64,000 nucleotides of DNA from Rapidithrix thailandica (GCF_039710355.1 NZ_JBDKWZ010000002.1:372001-436000), one strand, 5' to 3'. Counted from the stretch's first letter, positions 44,025 through 52,628 are shown. Made by a program: numbers and translations. The notes: generated from the letters alone by a model not told the origin.

Positions 44025-45254
44025 TTATCGGTTTTTAAAAAGTCGTAACGTAAATATACTGCCTTCGTCAGGGATACTTTTCAGGCTTATACTTCCTCCT
44101 ACAGCTTCCACTTGAGTTTTCGTGATAAACAAGCCAAACCCCTTGGCTTTCGGGTGTTCATGAAAGGTTTTGTGCAACTTAAATACCTGTTCTCCATGAT
44201 TGGCGAGATTGATTCCCAATCCATTATCTTTGATTTCGAAACAAACCCATCCATCTTTCAAATAACTCCGGACATGAATTTCGGGAAGCCGTTTGGGGGA
44301 GCAATACCGGAGAGCATTGCTCAATAAATTCATAAAAATACTTTCCAAGTATTTCGGAGGGAAGAAAACCTTTCTGACCTTGGAAAAATCGTAGGTAATC
44401 GTTGCCTTCGCCTCAAGGATTTCACCTTGTAGATAACTGATTACAAATTGTAATTGATTTTCCATGTCAAGATATTCCCGCTGAACATTAAAATCGGTTT
44501 TCACTTGAATGGCATCCACTACTTCCTCAAATGTATCGTTCAAAAAGTCAATCACCGGCTTTTGTTTTTCCAAGTACAGGAGTTTTTTCTCTATACTGGC
44601 ACTCTCTTTGAGCATATTATTAAGGAAAAGTAGATTGGATAATGGGGCCCGGATATTATGCGCTATGATATGGGTAAATTCTTCCAGCTGCTCTTTTTGT
44701 CTCTCCAACTGCTCAATCATCAGCTTTCGCTCTTCCAGCTTTTCTTCCAGTTGAATACGAACCTCCACATTTTCAAGGGATACAGCTGTAATATCAGCCA
44801 GGGCTTGTAAGGTCGCAACTTCTTTCATTGTCGGCATCCGGTAGTTGGCCCAGTAGTTCCCGATGGCCCCGATAGGCTCCAAAGTCCGTATGGGTACCAT
44901 CGCCAGACTTTTCACAAAAGTGGGCCGATAGGCATCAGCCGGAATCCTGTCATCTTTATAAATATCCTCGATGACAGCCGGTTTTTTATTCAACATCACC
45001 CAGCCACTGATACAAGTATTCATAGGAAAGCGGCTGCCTTTCCACAAAGGGCTGATAGCCTCTTCATCCGCATAGTAACATAAATCTCCTTCCCGCAATA
45101 CAAAAGTCGCCCCATCGGCTCCGGTCAGTTTTCTGGCCGCCGAACGAACTATTTGCATGATGGTCTCTAAATTACGCGCCAGGGATAGTTTTTGAACGGT
45201 GTCGACTAACCGTTCCATATTCAATATATCGGTTGTAGAACCAAGATGAGTCAT
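44025..45254 (-). CDS. GAF-domain sensor histidine kinase
   Basis: Cytosolic kinase of 409 residues with no TM helix. The N-terminal GAF domain (~20-170) contains ADGATFVLREGDLCYYADEE and KSLAMVPIRTLEPIGAIGNYWA. A coiled-coil linker (~170-195) leads to a HisKA-type dimerisation helix with the His in FTHIIAHNIRAPLSNLL, then HATPase with NLLSNALRYCS, DNGLGINLANHG and KGFGLFITKTQVEAVGG. The AHNIRAP H-box is the Bacteroidota variant. It forms an operon with the following response regulator. Confidence 0.92.
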   Translation of the reverse strand: MTHLGSTTDILNMERLVDTVQKLSLARNLETIMQIVRSAARKLTGADGATFVLREGDLCYYADEEAISPLWKGSRFPMNTCISGWVMLNKKPAVIEDIYKDDRIPADAYRPTFVKSLAMVPIRTLEPIGAIGNYWANYRMPTMKEVATLQALADITAVSLENVEVRIQLEEKLEERKLMIEQLERQKEQLEEFTHIIAHNIRAPLSNLLFLNNMLKESASIEKKLLYLEKQKPVIDFLNDTFEEVVDAIQVKTDFNVQREYLDMENQLQFVISYLQGEILEAKATITYDFSKVRKVFFPPKYLESIFMNLLSNALRYCSPKRLPEIHVRSYLKDGWVCFEIKDNGLGINLANHGEQVFKLHKTFHEHPKAKGFGLFITKTQVEAVGGSISLKSIPDEGSIFTLRLFKNR

Positions 45255-45978
45255 GATTTAACGGGTAAATCGTAAAAGGTTAAATGATTATAGAGGCAAT
45301 AATTGGTTCCTTTCTTTCAAAGGTTACGTTAGTTACTCTCTATGAAGAAGGTTTTTGATAAAAATGAATAAGGAGCTATTTCCAAATTACTTGTGTATAA
45401 AAAATCTTAATGGGCTCAACGTATTTTCAACCTTATAAAAAATCTATGTCCGGTCAAAGCTGTACTTTTTGAAAAGCTATAACTCAATTTACTCATAATG
45501 AGGTAAATTATCCAGCAAAAAAGCGCTTTTTTCACAATCTCACCTCAGGATACATAGACTTCTCATTTTCAGCAAAGTATACCTTCAAACAAGTGTATTA
45601 CTGCCGGATTCCTTATTCAAATAGATCCTTTAAACTTCATACACACACAATTTGTTTTCCTTATCCAGTACAATTTTTACGCTTGTTTTTGTAACTCTTA
45701 CTATAGCTTCCGATAAACGGTAAAGATACCACCTGAACGATTTCCTTCACTTTCGCCATTTACCCGGCAGTCCATTTTTTAGTCCCTCCCGAACTTCACT
45801 TCGCAAACCTGAAATTCACTTCTTATTTGGCGAACTGTATTTCCTGTACCCAGAGCTTAAATCATCTCCAAATGGCCGTAAAGGCATATTTTTGAACTGG
45901 CATATTGATTGAAATCCGATTAGTAGTTTCCGGAAGCATTTTCTTTAACCCATTTTTCATTTTCTAAAATTTAACATT
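45255..45978. other. Long divergent intergenic region upstream of the FEFE/glycine-zipper cluster
   Basis: 724 nt with no credible gene. It contains a perfect 16-bp palindrome AAAAAAGCGCTTTTTT (45517-45532) and, near its right end, a sequence resembling a -24/-12 promoter (45898-45912). Such a long leader before a compact operon suggests complex regulation. Confidence 0.5.
45898..45912 (+). promoter_or_regulatory. Candidate sigma-54 (-24/-12) promoter of the six-gene cluster
   Basis: TGGCATATTGATTGA fits TGGCAYN6TTGC except that the -12 GC is GA. It lies 66 nt before the first ATG of the cluster, and a sigma-54 activator gene closes the locus on the other side. The -12 mismatch keeps this tentative. 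Confidence 0.3.
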
Positions 45979-46692
45979 ATGCATGATCTAGATAGAACTA
46001 TCGATGAATTAGAATATGATGACAATGAATTTGAATTCGAGTCGGAATATGAAGAGGAATACGATGATGAATTTGAGTTTGAATCGGAATACGATGACGA
46101 TGAATATGAATTTGAAATGAGACCGGACGGAGACAATCCTTTTACGGAAGAAGAAGAAATGGAACTCGCCTCTGAGTTATTGGCCGTTTCCAGTGAAGAA
46201 GAATTGGATCAATTCATCGGAGGTTTGGTAAAACGGGCCTGGAAAGGAGCCAAAAGATTTGCCAAATCCAAAGCGGGCAGAAGTATAGGACGCTTTGCAA
46301 AAGGGCTGGCCAAAAAAGCCCTTCCGGTAGCAGGTCGCGCCATTGGCACTTACTTCGGAGGACCGGTAGGCGGTGCCGTTGGCGGTAAATTAGGACGTTG
46401 GGCCAGCCGGTTGTTCGAAATGGAATTGGAAGGTTTGAGTCCCGAAGACCAAGAGTTTGAAGTAGCCAAACGCATCGTTCGCTTAACCGGCACAGCGGCC
46501 AGAACCGCTTCAAAACTCGGCTCAAGAATGCCTGCCAATAAAGCCGTAAAAATTGCTATTCGAAGATCCGCTAGCAAACATGCTCCCGGTCTGATAAGTG
46601 GTGGTACCAGGAGAAGTAAAGTAGTGAATTCCGGCAGGCATTCCGGAAGGTGGATTAGAAAAGGGAGACGGATAATCCTTCTGGACGTGTGA
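45979..46692 (+). CDS. Acidic-N-terminus/cationic glycine-zipper protein, unknown function
   Basis: 237 residues with a striking bipartite charge. Residues 1-66 are almost wholly Asp/Glu alternating with Phe/Tyr (FEFESEYEEEYDDEFEFESE). Residues 67-82 read LLAVSSEEELDQFIGG. Residues 83-140 are strongly cationic and then Gly-rich (VKRAWKGAKRFAKSKAG; GTYFGGPVGGAVGGKLG), like an amphipathic antimicrobial or membrane-inserting segment. A conserved-looking FEMELEGLSPEDQEFEVAKR follows, and a basic tail ends the protein. The GG at 81-82 after an acidic helix resembles a double-glycine leader cleavage site, but this may be chance. From memory such FE-repeat proteins occur in many bacteria without known role. 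It is the first gene of the cluster; the next gene overlaps it by 4 nt. Confidence 0.85.
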   Translation: MHDLDRTIDELEYDDNEFEFESEYEEEYDDEFEFESEYDDDEYEFEMRPDGDNPFTEEEEMELASELLAVSSEEELDQFIGGLVKRAWKGAKRFAKSKAGRSIGRFAKGLAKKALPVAGRAIGTYFGGPVGGAVGGKLGRWASRLFEMELEGLSPEDQEFEVAKRIVRLTGTAARTASKLGSRMPANKAVKIAIRRSASKHAPGLISGGTRRSKVVNSGRHSGRWIRKGRRIILLDV

Positions 46693-47951
46693 TTACTTCT
46701 AACCCAGAATCGAAACGGTTTATCATCAATGAAGCGCAAGGATTATTAAACCGCTTAGAGCAAGTACAACCTTTTGTGATAAACATGCCCAGTGTAACAG
46801 CAGCAAGAGTACCGCAGCTAGCCCAGTCTCAGATTGACATGTTTCTAAGTAAAGGAAAAGAAAAATTACGTCAGCAGATTCTCGGTTTTATTGACAGAAA
46901 TTCCAAATCCAGAGATGTACGGCCAGAAGTACTGCAAAGAACATATTCTTTTTTGAAACTAAGCTTCAATGCCTTATTAGATCAACTGGACATTTTTGCC
47001 GATGTGCTGACTCAACGTTCGGAGCAAGATGCAGGAATTGTATTGGCAGGATTAGACGCTTTGGCCAAAGATGCCTTAGCCATTCAGGGGAGCCCGTCTC
47101 CCGAAGTCGTTTGTTATCTGGACAGAGGACATGGAGCTGCCATCCGAAGAGCCAGGACCCGGCTGCCCGGTGGCACCTTAAATCCGGTGGCTATTATCAA
47201 AGTTCCCCGGGAAAGAATGGTGGGAAGTGGCATTGCCTCTTCGCTGATTCATGAAGTGGGGCATCAAGGAGCCGTCTTATTGGGCTTATTGAATTCCATG
47301 CGACTTGTATTAAAACAACAACAGTTAAAAGAGCCACAGGCTACACCGGAGTGGGCAAGTTATGAAAGATGGATTTCCGAAATCCTGGCTGATTTTTGGT
47401 CTGTGGCTCAACTGGGAATAGGAGCTACTTTAGGATTGATTGGGGTGGTAAGTTTACCTAGGTATTTTGTTTTTAGAATGAATATGGATGATCCACATCC
47501 ATTTCCCTACATTCGAGTCAAAATCAGTATTGCCATAGGTAAGGCTTTATACCCCAACCCTCAATGGACTGCATTAGAAAAGCTATGGGAAAGCTTATAT
47601 CCCTTAACCCAAACGGATAAAAACACAATTCACTCGATCAAGCGATTAGAAAGCAAGTTACCAGCATTTGTCAACTTGTTAGTTCATCATTCACCGGCCA
47701 GCTTGAATGGCAGAAAATTAAAAAGTTTATTTCCTCTTGAGCAAAGACAAGCTCAAAACCTAAGAAAAGCCTATCGCACTTGGCACAGCCAGCCCAAGCT
47801 TTCACAAACGGCAAGACCTGCATTTGCTTTTGCCGTAATAGGACAGGCTAAAGCTGATCTTCAAATCAGTACCAAAAGAGAAAGCCAATTATTAATGCAA
47901 TTGCTTAAGCATTGGGCTTTGAAAAAGGTTGTATCCGGACCTATTGCTTGA
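46689..47951 (+). CDS. HEVGH zinc-metalloprotease-like protein, unknown family
   Basis: 420 residues, starting at a GTG that overlaps the previous stop codon (GTGA), so translation is coupled. No signal peptide. The core IASSLIHEVGHQGAVLLGLL (~183-202) contains the gluzincin HExxH motif (His188, Glu189, His192). A candidate third ligand is Glu231 in RWISEILADFW, 39 residues later. Then comes SVAQLGIGATLGLIGVVSLPRYF, and DDPHPFPYIRVKISIA, which may line the substrate site. The N-terminal ~170 residues are helical. Its place directly behind the glycine-zipper gene suggests that it acts on that protein, but this is inference. Confidence 0.82.
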   Translation: MITSNPESKRFIINEAQGLLNRLEQVQPFVINMPSVTAARVPQLAQSQIDMFLSKGKEKLRQQILGFIDRNSKSRDVRPEVLQRTYSFLKLSFNALLDQLDIFADVLTQRSEQDAGIVLAGLDALAKDALAIQGSPSPEVVCYLDRGHGAAIRRARTRLPGGTLNPVAIIKVPRERMVGSGIASSLIHEVGHQGAVLLGLLNSMRLVLKQQQLKEPQATPEWASYERWISEILADFWSVAQLGIGATLGLIGVVSLPRYFVFRMNMDDPHPFPYIRVKISIAIGKALYPNPQWTALEKLWESLYPLTQTDKNTIHSIKRLESKLPAFVNLLVHHSPASLNGRKLKSLFPLEQRQAQNLRKAYRTWHSQPKLSQTARPAFAFAVIGQAKADLQISTKRESQLLMQLLKHWALKKVVSGPIA

Positions 47952-47980
47952 GATGTTAAGTATCGAAAAATTGAACCGTT

Positions 47981-49915
47981 ATGAAGTCTAAAAATTTTAT
48001 TTGTTCACCCGAAGAAGATAAGGTCATTCAAGGAAAACGACTGGGCTTGACCCTAAGTAAAATCGGAACTCTCCCATTTGAGTTTCCGGATGATTTGAAT
48101 GCCCCTACGCTAGAATACATCATAGCCTGGGATAAACAAACCGAGGCAGGATTGGAAGCTTATAAAAAAGCGGATATCAATACTGCAACATTCACTTTAT
48201 CCACAAAACACTTGAATAAGGGTGCTTTTGAAGGGTATGTGGATATCATTCATATCCATACCTTATTCAGAGATTTAAAAACCGCACCAAGTACCTTTAG
48301 AGAATTTTCCTATTTTCTCTCTGACAAGGCAGTCGCGCATAAACAAAAAGTCAACAAACTTAATTTGGATGATGCTTCCAAAGCAGCCCTTGAAAAAACC
48401 GGGGAATTGACCTTTGAAAACCTCATTGCCTTCTATAAAGGAGGAAGCGCAAATACCACTACCGGAGAGCCCTATTACAAAAGTGAAAACAGAGCAGAGT
48501 TTTTTTTACTAATTGAAAAACCGGAAGAGCCTACCTTAAACGTAGGTCTTACCCGTACTGCCGAGCCTTCCACCGAGGATGAAATTCTATGGGCTATTAT
48601 CGCCAAAACAACCGACAGTGTCCGGTTTAACGAATACATAAAATGTATGGACGAACTGTGTAAAAAAGAGCACTTGTATGGAATTGAACCCGGATTTAAG
48701 AAAAGCAGCCGTTCCGAAAGCAGTGGCAGTGTAATTCTCAACCCCTTGAGATCCTATTCCGAACTAAAGAGGTTAACGGATGATTTTCTCAAAGAAAAAA
48801 TCGGTTCCACTTACCAGTTGGAAGAGATTCAAAACGAACTTGCCAAAAACGGAAGAAACCTTTCCAAAGAAGAGATTAATAACTTTATCAATAGTTATTT
48901 TGAAGGAAGCTTTGCCAACGGTTTTTTCAAGGATAAAACAGGAATCCTCCCCTATCTTCACAATGTAAACAACAGACTTCCCGGTGCAGGAGAAGGTGAT
49001 TGTGAAGGAGCGATTGTTTCCAAATTATCCCGTCCATTATTTTTAGAGCTCATCTGGTCTTATTGGCATGAAGAAGGGATGTTGGTACAGGCGATGAATG
49101 CTATCAGTTTACGCTTTCAAAACAAACGGTCTTCTTTTAAGAACCAATTAGAAAACCTGGCTACCGATCCTTTGCGCGGCCTGAACAATATTCTTTGGGG
49201 GTATATACAAGACGAATATTCCAGGCTATCGATGAACCGGAGGGCATATGAATACAGTCATCAATACGGCCTTACACTCTATGGAAAAGCCGTGCCTAAA
49301 ATGCAGGCGGTAGAAAGCCGCTCTAAATTTATAGAAGGCTTCCATACCTTAATGCACTTATGTACAAGGTTCTATAAGGAATTTGACGACACGACCATCT
49401 ATGCAGATCCTTTTCCTATAAAAAATGCATTAAGAGAAGTACATATTCTCTTGAGCGAAGGCGCCCATAACCAATACGGAGATTTGCCTTGGACTTCACG
49501 GGTTGAAATGATGGTTATGCAATATATACTGGCCCGGCCGGAAATGAGGGAATTTTTAGGCGGTAGAGTGATGGTCTCTTACGAGGAGCCTTGGATGGAT
49601 AGAGTAGACAGCGTCAAAAGAATCATGGAATGGACAGATACCAGTATCACCCATTTCGCAAACTTGGCCTATTGGGGGGAGAGGATTTTGCTATCCGTCC
49701 GGTTTGGCAACTGGAACGATACAGATGCAACAAGAGAACAGGCTGCCAACTGGGCTTCTTTCTGGAGAAACGATATCCAAAGTTATCTACATGCCTACCG
49801 GACCGCAACCGGTGTGGATTTGTCTAACGATAAAGTGGATTATGCCCTACCCTCCATGCATTTGCTCAGAAGGTTAAAAGAACAGTTGAAAAGTAAATCC
49901 AACGTAGGAACCTGA
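47981..49915 (+). CDS. Large cytosolic protein of unknown function in the cluster
   Basis: 644 residues, no signal peptide and no TM helix. The N-terminal third is variable and Lys-rich. The central part has LPGAGEGDCEGAIVSKLSRP. The C-terminal third is Trp-rich and looks most conserved: REVHILLSEGAHNQYGDLPW, EMMVMQYILARPEMREFLGG, EEPWMDRVDSVKRIMEWTD, RFGNWNDTDATREQAANWAS and LHAYRTATGVDLSND. No nucleotide-binding, metal or catalytic motif that I recognise. It may be a scaffold or a novel enzyme. It starts 29 nt after the protease-like gene and ends 8 nt before the PLP enzyme. Confidence 0.85.
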   Translation: MKSKNFICSPEEDKVIQGKRLGLTLSKIGTLPFEFPDDLNAPTLEYIIAWDKQTEAGLEAYKKADINTATFTLSTKHLNKGAFEGYVDIIHIHTLFRDLKTAPSTFREFSYFLSDKAVAHKQKVNKLNLDDASKAALEKTGELTFENLIAFYKGGSANTTTGEPYYKSENRAEFFLLIEKPEEPTLNVGLTRTAEPSTEDEILWAIIAKTTDSVRFNEYIKCMDELCKKEHLYGIEPGFKKSSRSESSGSVILNPLRSYSELKRLTDDFLKEKIGSTYQLEEIQNELAKNGRNLSKEEINNFINSYFEGSFANGFFKDKTGILPYLHNVNNRLPGAGEGDCEGAIVSKLSRPLFLELIWSYWHEEGMLVQAMNAISLRFQNKRSSFKNQLENLATDPLRGLNNILWGYIQDEYSRLSMNRRAYEYSHQYGLTLYGKAVPKMQAVESRSKFIEGFHTLMHLCTRFYKEFDDTTIYADPFPIKNALREVHILLSEGAHNQYGDLPWTSRVEMMVMQYILARPEMREFLGGRVMVSYEEPWMDRVDSVKRIMEWTDTSITHFANLAYWGERILLSVRFGNWNDTDATREQAANWASFWRNDIQSYLHAYRTATGVDLSNDKVDYALPSMHLLRRLKEQLKSKSNVGT

Positions 49916-49923
49916 CGTTTGAT

Positions 49924-51042
49924 ATGATTGATTTTTCATCGTCACTTTACTTAGGCTTATATCACCCTTCCTGTGAATTGGAAAGTTGGGGGCAATTATC
50001 CACTGGAAAACCTGCCATACTTCAAGAAACTCCGCAGGCTCAAAAAGTTGCCCATCAACTTGCCAAATTACAAGGGTTTTCATCCGGATTAGTAGGGACG
50101 TCTACATTACATCTTTTTTGGGATGTGTTTAGTCTTCTCCCACGTAATAAGTTTATCATTTATATGGACGAGGGGGTGTACCCTATTGCCCGGTGGGGAG
50201 TGGAAAGAGGCAGGGCAAGAGGAATCCAAACTAGAGTTTTTCCCCATAACAAAGTGGACCGACTTTATTATTTGTTACAAAAAGATCAAGTTCAAAAATA
50301 TTTACCCCTGATCGTATCTGACAGTTGGTGCACTCATTGCGGAAAACCTTTTCCGCTCAGGGAGTATTGGCAATTAGCCCGGCAATTTGGCGGTAAGCTT
50401 CTGATAGATGATACTCAAACACTCGGCATCCTGGGCAAGAACAAAAATAAGCAAATGCCTTTTGGATACGATGGCGGCGGTATTGTTCAATGGTTAAACC
50501 TTCCTCCCAAAAACCTGATATCCATTTGCTCATTGGCCAAGGGATTTGGCGTACCGTTGGCATGTCTTTGCGGTGATAAGGAAACCATTGGCTGGTTTAA
50601 AAAGAAAAGTAAAGTCCGTGTATATACCAGCCCTCCCTCAATGGCACCCATACAGGCGGCAGTGAATGCCTTGTCCACAAACCATGTAAAAGGAGAATAC
50701 TTAAGGAAACGCTTATACGGTAATATGCTTTTACTTAAACAAGCATTTGCAAAACATGGCTTTCAGTTGTCAGGAGGAATTTTCCCATTTCAGAAATTAG
50801 AGCTCAAGCATTTACATCATCCGGTATCCCAATTCTTACTTTTAAAAAAACACCATATCACTACAGTGCCTGTCAAAAGCCCTCAAGGCTTTCAATTAGG
50901 CTTTTTCATCAGAGCTGACCACCAACTTAGCAAAATCGTTTGGGCAGCAAAACAGGTTTCCATCTTAATTCAACGCAAAGGTTTCACTCATGAAAAATCT
51001 CATATACTCCGAAACAGCCAGTTTGGACGAACGGTTGGATGA
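49924..51042 (+). CDS. PLP-dependent enzyme of the alpha-oxoamine-synthase fold
   Basis: 372 residues, fold type I, resembling 8-amino-7-oxononanoate synthase/KBL. The Schiff-base Lys206 is in SICSLAKGFGVPLACLCGD, and Asp162 in LLIDDTQTLGILG should bind the pyridine nitrogen. Two typical His residues are replaced: the DEAH His is Gln165, and the ring-stacking position in DEGVYPIARWG is Tyr86 instead of the usual His. The substrate loop VYTSPPSMAPIQAAV is present. The reaction is therefore uncertain, and it could be a decarboxylative acyl transfer or something new. Its 3' end overlaps the serine protease gene by 53 nt. Confidence 0.85.
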   Translation: MIDFSSSLYLGLYHPSCELESWGQLSTGKPAILQETPQAQKVAHQLAKLQGFSSGLVGTSTLHLFWDVFSLLPRNKFIIYMDEGVYPIARWGVERGRARGIQTRVFPHNKVDRLYYLLQKDQVQKYLPLIVSDSWCTHCGKPFPLREYWQLARQFGGKLLIDDTQTLGILGKNKNKQMPFGYDGGGIVQWLNLPPKNLISICSLAKGFGVPLACLCGDKETIGWFKKKSKVRVYTSPPSMAPIQAAVNALSTNHVKGEYLRKRLYGNMLLLKQAFAKHGFQLSGGIFPFQKLELKHLHHPVSQFLLLKKHHITTVPVKSPQGFQLGFFIRADHQLSKIVWAAKQVSILIQRKGFTHEKSHILRNSQFGRTVG

Positions 51043-51877
51043 TTATGATCCGTTTGATTTAAATGAAATTAGCCAATATCATCCTGAAGGTTGCTCTTGC
51101 CGGGTTTGCCAAGAAGAAGATACCGAAATTATCGGCAGGGATGACCGGAAATTAATCAGAAGCACAACCCATACCCCCTTCCGGTACATTTGCCATGTGG
51201 AAATTGACAGAAGCAGTGGTCCTGAACCTGGCAGAACCGGTACCCTTATCGGCCCCAAAACCGTCTTAACCGCAGGACATTGTATCTGGGACGAAAGTAA
51301 TGATCAAAAAGAAAATTTAAAAAAAGTCAAAATCAGAGTGATCCCGGGCAGGTACGGGGCTTTTGAACCTTTGCCCACTTCTAAAGCGGTGCATCTGGAA
51401 GTGGCCAAAGGCTATGACAAAACCAAAGGGGGAAGCGCCTTAGACTATGGCATCCTTCATTTGAAAGAACCTTTGGGAACGTACATTGGCTATTGGAGTC
51501 TGAATTATAAAAAATGGCCCAAAGATCCCAGAGGAGTGAGTATACTCAACGGTCCTTTACCTTTTGCCCCCTCTTCCGGAAAGTTAAAATTAAATATAGC
51601 CGGTTATCCGGTGGATAAACCTAGTTGGGACCATCAATACCGGGGAAACTACACCTATTGGGATTATGACAGAGCCATTGCCTTGAAAGCCGGAATGTTG
51701 CATTACCTGAACGATACCTATCAAGGGCATAGTGGAAGCCCCGTTTGGCTAAAACGGTCAAAATGGAAAGGAGGACGGGTATTGGTGGGAATTCATGTAG
51801 CCGGTACCTCTAAGGGCAACAGGGCCGTCTTTTTATCAAAATCTGTCCGGGAGTTCATCGCAAAAAATGTAAAATAA
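50990..51877 (+). CDS. Trypsin/V8-like (S1) serine protease without signal peptide
   Basis: 295 residues. The catalytic triad is visible: His97 in VLTAGHCIW, Asp152 in SALDYGILHL, Ser248 in TYQGHSGSPVW. The GxSGSP form is that of V8/glutamyl-endopeptidase-like S1B proteases. The N-terminal 60 residues form a pro-segment with CSCRVC (residues 35-40), which could bind metal or form a disulfide. No secretion signal is present, so it either acts in the cytosol or is exported by another route. The start lies inside the end of the PLP gene (53-nt overlap), showing tight coupling. A preference for Glu could suit the acidic N-terminus of the cluster's first protein, an inference. Confidence 0.9.
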   Translation: MKNLIYSETASLDERLDDYDPFDLNEISQYHPEGCSCRVCQEEDTEIIGRDDRKLIRSTTHTPFRYICHVEIDRSSGPEPGRTGTLIGPKTVLTAGHCIWDESNDQKENLKKVKIRVIPGRYGAFEPLPTSKAVHLEVAKGYDKTKGGSALDYGILHLKEPLGTYIGYWSLNYKKWPKDPRGVSILNGPLPFAPSSGKLKLNIAGYPVDKPSWDHQYRGNYTYWDYDRAIALKAGMLHYLNDTYQGHSGSPVWLKRSKWKGGRVLVGIHVAGTSKGNRAVFLSKSVREFIAKNVK

Positions 51878-51883
51878 GTGAGT

Positions 51884-52615
51884 ATGTTCATCATTGATTC
51901 GCATTGTCATGCCGGAAAAGGTGATGGGCTTACCGGCCCTTGGGATACCAACGCTTCCCTGACAAAGTATTTGCAGAGGGCAAAAGAAGCCGGGATTGAC
52001 AAAACCGTAATATTTCCTCCCATTCATTCCAACTATGCCCAGGCCAACCGGGCATTGGCGAATATAATTCAAAAGCAACCAAGACATTTTTTCGGTTATG
52101 CGTTTGTCAATGCAGCTAAAAATAAAGGACAAATCTTGCAAATGGTGCGTCTGGCAGTCAGGCAATATGGGTTTTGCGGAATTAAATTGCATCGCTATGA
52201 TGCCAGAATCAGCAGGGAGGTATGCGAAACGGCCAAAGTGCTTGTTTTACCAGTGCTGTACGATGTATTGGGAGAAATCCAAAGTATAGAGCTATTTGCA
52301 AAGGCTTACCCACAAGTGAATTTTATTATCCCGCATTTAGGAAGTTTTGCCGATGACTGGAAAGCGCAATCTGCATTTATTGATAAACTGGTAAAGTTCC
52401 CCAACATTTACACGGATACCTCTGCAGTTAAGAGGTTTGATTTATTGGAAGAGGCGATCCAAAGAGCCGGAGCGAAAAAAGTCTTGTTTGGGTCAGATGG
52501 CCCTTGGTTGCACCCGGGCTTAGAGTTAGAAAAGATTTTTCTACTAAAGCTCTCCCCTTCGGAAGAAGCCTTGGTGCTAGGAGGAAATTTTTTGCGATTG
52601 GCGAACAAACAATAA
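51884..52615 (+). CDS. Amidohydrolase (PF04909-type, TIM-barrel metal hydrolase)
   Basis: ~243 residues. I prefer ATG at 51884 to the GTG at 51878, which directly follows the previous stop. Metal-binding marks are IIDSHCHAGKGDG (HxH), GFCGIKLHRYDA, FIIPHLGSF (His) and KVLFGSDGPW (Asp). It is smaller than most of its family but complete. Likely hydrolyses or decarboxylates a small metabolite or an amide. It is the last plus-strand gene of the cluster and converges on the sigma-54 activator with a 13-nt gap. Confidence 0.88.
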   Translation: MFIIDSHCHAGKGDGLTGPWDTNASLTKYLQRAKEAGIDKTVIFPPIHSNYAQANRALANIIQKQPRHFFGYAFVNAAKNKGQILQMVRLAVRQYGFCGIKLHRYDARISREVCETAKVLVLPVLYDVLGEIQSIELFAKAYPQVNFIIPHLGSFADDWKAQSAFIDKLVKFPNIYTDTSAVKRFDLLEEAIQRAGAKKVLFGSDGPWLHPGLELEKIFLLKLSPSEEALVLGGNFLRLANKQ

Positions 52616-52628
52616 CCACTCAATCAAG

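Noticed and set aside
46350..46739. 129-codon minus-strand frame over the glycine-zipper gene
   Set aside because: Shadow of the repetitive codons of the plus-strand gene; the plus-strand reading has the coherent bipartite structure and coupled downstream start.
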